From Limnochordia bacterium (lineage in GTDB: Bacteria; Bacillota; Limnochordia; Darwinibacteriales; DTU012), in contig SKHL01000267.1 in assembly GCA_007116995.1 (NCBI GenBank), forward strand, positions 1-7,785: a stretch of DNA of 7,785 nt, given 5' to 3'. The notes beneath the pieces were generated by a model, which did not search any database, was not told the DNA's origin, and worked only from the letters and a program-made list of their open reading frames with translations. This document shows positions 5,737 to 7,785 of the stretch, piece by piece. Every line of letters begins with the position of its first letter. Positions within the stretch are counted from its first letter, which is position 1. The translations under genes were made by a program, and so were the position numbers.

Positions 5737-7401
5737 ATGGATCAAGATAGATTTCTGACTGCTGGATTAACCATATTCTTCTTAATAGTTGGGCTGATAG
5801 GTGGCTACACTAATGGGTTTGGGGCTACTCTCGATAGAAACTCTGTTGATCTGGCTGAAATCGATCTAGATGAGATTAATTCTCTTGCAGATGTGCTATT
5901 GATTGCTATCCAAACCGACAAGCGCATACAACTGTCGGATGTCCAGATTAAAGAGATTGTAGCTTCTTTAATAGGATTACAGGCGAATCTGCGTCCACAA
6001 ATTAACTTTAACGCAGAATATAAGTTAGAAAATCTAGCTAATAATCCTGTTGGTGCATTTTACTCCATTCGAGGAGCAGATTTAGATGATCGGATATCCA
6101 CTCGGTCGGGTTCTGTCAGCATTGTACAGCAGTTAGGGCCAAATAATCAATTGCGCGGAGCCCTAGAACGAACTAAGCTAGGTCTCGAAGTAAGCGCTCT
6201 TCAGAAAGAACAGAGTGTTATTAGTTTGATTACCTCGGTTCAGGAATACTATCATGGAATACTAAAATCTTATAGTGCAGTGGAATTAGCAGAGTTAGCT
6301 TTGGATCATGCTCGTCGTAATCTGGAGATTGCCAAGCAAAAGGAAGGAGAGAACGTGTTTACACCTCTGGATGTTTTGCGAGAGCAAAATGCCCTGATGA
6401 CGGCCGAGAACCAATGGCAGATGGCCAAGAATGGTTTGAATATATCTATCCTAGGTTTACTACAACTAGTGGGTTTGGATCTAGAATATCTTCCGGTCGG
6501 TCAGGATTGGACGCAAAATATGGTAGCCACGCACAGCCATGACGGAGCGGTATATTGGGATATATCCTTCGCGCAAGCCACAGAGTATGCTTGGGAGAAT
6601 CGTGGCGAGTTGCAGATGCTTAAGAAACAGTGGGAGATAGCCCAAGTCGAATACCAGACGGCCGCGAATAACCGGGATTGGACAGCTACGTTAAATGGTC
6701 GATATCTGTATGATGATTTCGTTTTCCAGAGTTCCTTAGACTCTAATCAACGTTTAATGGGAACCATATATCATAGTAATATCCAATATCCAGAGGTATT
6801 GGAACTTGATGAGGATTGGCGAGATCAGGACTGGTATAAGGATCTGCCTGACGAGCAACGGGATTTCTTTGATGATCTCTGGGATGAATTAGGGAATGTA
6901 GTCGGTGGTGAATTAGTTAGTGGAAATCAAGATACTCCTAACCCTTGGCAAGTCAGTGTGAGTGTCAGTTATCGATTTGGAGATGGTGGGGTGAGAAAGG
7001 CAGATCTTGACCGTCTGACCCTAGCCATTGAGAAAGCCCAACTTCAATATGAGTCAGCAAGAGAAGGTATCTACCTGGAGCTATACGCCTTACATCAACA
7101 GTTAGTCCAGGATTGGCAGGTTTATCAACTGCATCGCTACCAAGTAGAGGAGGCGCAGGAAACCTTAGCTCGGATGGAGAAGATGCATGGATATGGGTCT
7201 CTCACAGAAAAGGATTTGATGGAGGGGCGCTTACTAGTGAAAAAAGCGACCAATGATCTGCAGACCGCCCAATTAACCTATCAGACCCAGCAGACGAAAC
7301 TCGCCGTGGCTATGGGTGTAGGTATTGGTGAACTGTTGCAAGGAGTTTCTAGTGGGTATTGGTCGAATACTCCCAATGTAGCTTGGAGGTTAGAACTGTG
7401 A
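5737..7401 (+). CDS. TolC-family outer membrane efflux channel with long acidic loop
   Basis: Expected to be the outer-membrane exit duct of the pump. It has 554 residues, longer than typical TolC proteins. The N-terminal hydrophobic segment (about 7-27) is a signal peptide or anchor; the cleavage site is unclear. Both TolC repeats are present. Alternating amphipathic strands at 88-98 (QINFNAEYKLE) and 124-134, and again at about 314-326 (WTATLNGRYLY) and 404-414 (WQVSVSVSYRF), are what a trimer needs for a 12-strand barrel. Inner-tip turns appear at GENVFTPLDVLREQ (204-217) and GYGSLTEKDLMEG (485-497). The second hairpin holds an insertion of roughly 60 residues (about 344-402); within 353-385 it has 15 acidic and 3 basic residues plus several Trp, Phe and Tyr, and topology would place it outside the cell. 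A further insert around 250-275 precedes the second repeat. Its stop overlaps the regulator start. Family assignment is strong; the job of the loop is unknown. Confidence 0.88.
   Translation: MDQDRFLTAGLTIFFLIVGLIGGYTNGFGATLDRNSVDLAEIDLDEINSLADVLLIAIQTDKRIQLSDVQIKEIVASLIGLQANLRPQINFNAEYKLENLANNPVGAFYSIRGADLDDRISTRSGSVSIVQQLGPNNQLRGALERTKLGLEVSALQKEQSVISLITSVQEYYHGILKSYSAVELAELALDHARRNLEIAKQKEGENVFTPLDVLREQNALMTAENQWQMAKNGLNISILGLLQLVGLDLEYLPVGQDWTQNMVATHSHDGAVYWDISFAQATEYAWENRGELQMLKKQWEIAQVEYQTAANNRDWTATLNGRYLYDDFVFQSSLDSNQRLMGTIYHSNIQYPEVLELDEDWRDQDWYKDLPDEQRDFFDDLWDELGNVVGGELVSGNQDTPNPWQVSVSVSYRFGDGGVRKADLDRLTLAIEKAQLQYESAREGIYLELYALHQQLVQDWQVYQLHRYQVEEAQETLARMEKMHGYGSLTEKDLMEGRLLVKKATNDLQTAQLTYQTQQTKLAVAMGVGIGELLQGVSSGYWSNTPNVAWRLEL
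7385..7389 (+). promoter_or_regulatory. Ribosome binding site of the TetR-type gene
   Basis: GGAGG lies within the end of the preceding gene, with an 8-nt spacer to GTG 7398. This supports the overlapping start and translation coupled to the channel gene. Confidence 0.8.
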
Positions 7402-7785
7402 TTTCACCGGAAATAGTTGCAGATAAACGTGAGCTGATTCTTGCGGGTGCAGAAAAAGTATTTGCCAGGTCTGGGTATTCCACAGCCCGGGTCGAGGATA
7501 TTGCGGAAGAAGCGGGAGTGGCCAAAGGTACGATCTATTTATACTTTCCCAGTAAGCAGGAAGTGGCTGTTTCTTTGATTGAAGAACGGGCCAATGACTT
7601 TGTGGTGTTAATGCAAAAACAGCTTCAGGGCTTAGATCAAGCCCACCAGGTCTTAGCGGTCATAGTACAAACCCACGTGGACTTCTATCTTTTACATATG
7701 GGATTGTTGGATGTTCTATTCCAATCACTTCCCCAATTAAGTCCCGACTTACAAGTGCGATTGTGTCAAGGGCAGGCGAAGGTAC
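7398..7785 (+). CDS. TetR/AcrR-family transcriptional regulator (partial, 3' end missing)
   Basis: A cytoplasmic DNA-binding repressor by family. From GTG 7398, 129 residues are visible before the window ends; a full protein would be about 190-210. Residues 10-57 form the canonical TetR N-terminal domain: KRELILAGAEKVFARSGY, then TARVEDIAEEAGVAKGTIY with the recognition helix around 41-47, then LYFPSKQEVAVSLIEE. The rest (from about 60) is helical and belongs to the variable ligand and dimer domain, with HVDFYLLHMGLLDVLF around 93-108. The start codon overlaps the channel gene stop in a GTGA junction, so it is cotranscribed and probably translationally coupled. The likely role is repression of the whole operon, itself included, by binding the inverted repeat at 242-261, released by a pump substrate or related compound. 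The family is certain; target and ligand are inferred. Confidence 0.92.
   Translation, partial: MISPEIVADKRELILAGAEKVFARSGYSTARVEDIAEEAGVAKGTIYLYFPSKQEVAVSLIEERANDFVVLMQKQLQGLDQAHQVLAVIVQTHVDFYLLHMGLLDVLFQSLPQLSPDLQVRLCQGQAKV

Noticed and set aside
1..7785. CRISPR arrays, tRNA or rRNA genes, insertion sequences, riboswitches
   Set aside because: No repeat-spacer pattern, transposase, terminal inverted repeats or structured RNA beyond the ribH terminator was seen; the only gap of note (114-287) is accounted for by the terminator, promoter and operator.

Overview
The window is the end of a riboflavin-biosynthesis gene followed by an almost complete, self-contained RND (resistance-nodulation-division) efflux operon, all on the + strand. 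Frequent GTG and TTG starts behind strong GGAGG-type ribosome sites with a nearly constant 8-nt spacer, a textbook sigma-A promoter and moderate base composition suggest a Bacillota-like (Firmicutes) organism. The second TolC-family gene keeps amphipathic beta-hairpins of the kind that form an outer-membrane barrel, so the host may be one of the two-membraned (diderm) lineages. The species cannot be named from this sequence.

Layout: 1-113 is the C-terminal end of ribH (lumazine synthase), closed by a strong intrinsic terminator (123-150). A perfect TTGACA/TATAAT promoter (198-227) follows, and directly downstream of its expected start site is a 20-bp inverted repeat (242-261) that looks like a TetR-family operator. 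Five tightly packed genes come next: an RND periplasmic adaptor (288-1550), an RND inner-membrane pump (1565-4669), a short TolC-like protein lacking both beta-hairpins (4672-5718), a larger TolC-like protein with both hairpins and a long acidic loop (5737-7401), and a TetR-type repressor that overlaps the previous stop codon and runs off the window (7398-7785). Gaps are 2-18 nt, so this is one transcription unit. There is no other gap over 300 bases.

How the genes would work together: the pump takes substrate from the inner membrane or periplasm, the adaptor (whose hairpin tip carries the RLS motif used to dock on TolC) links it to a trimeric exit duct, and the TetR protein probably represses the operon, itself included, from the operator. 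The unusual part is the exit duct. Two consecutive TolC-family genes are present, and the first has lost its membrane barrel at the equivalent place in both of its internal repeats while keeping the helical tunnel and the adaptor-facing tips. A stacked or divided exit duct is one possible reading. Substrate and inducer are unknown.
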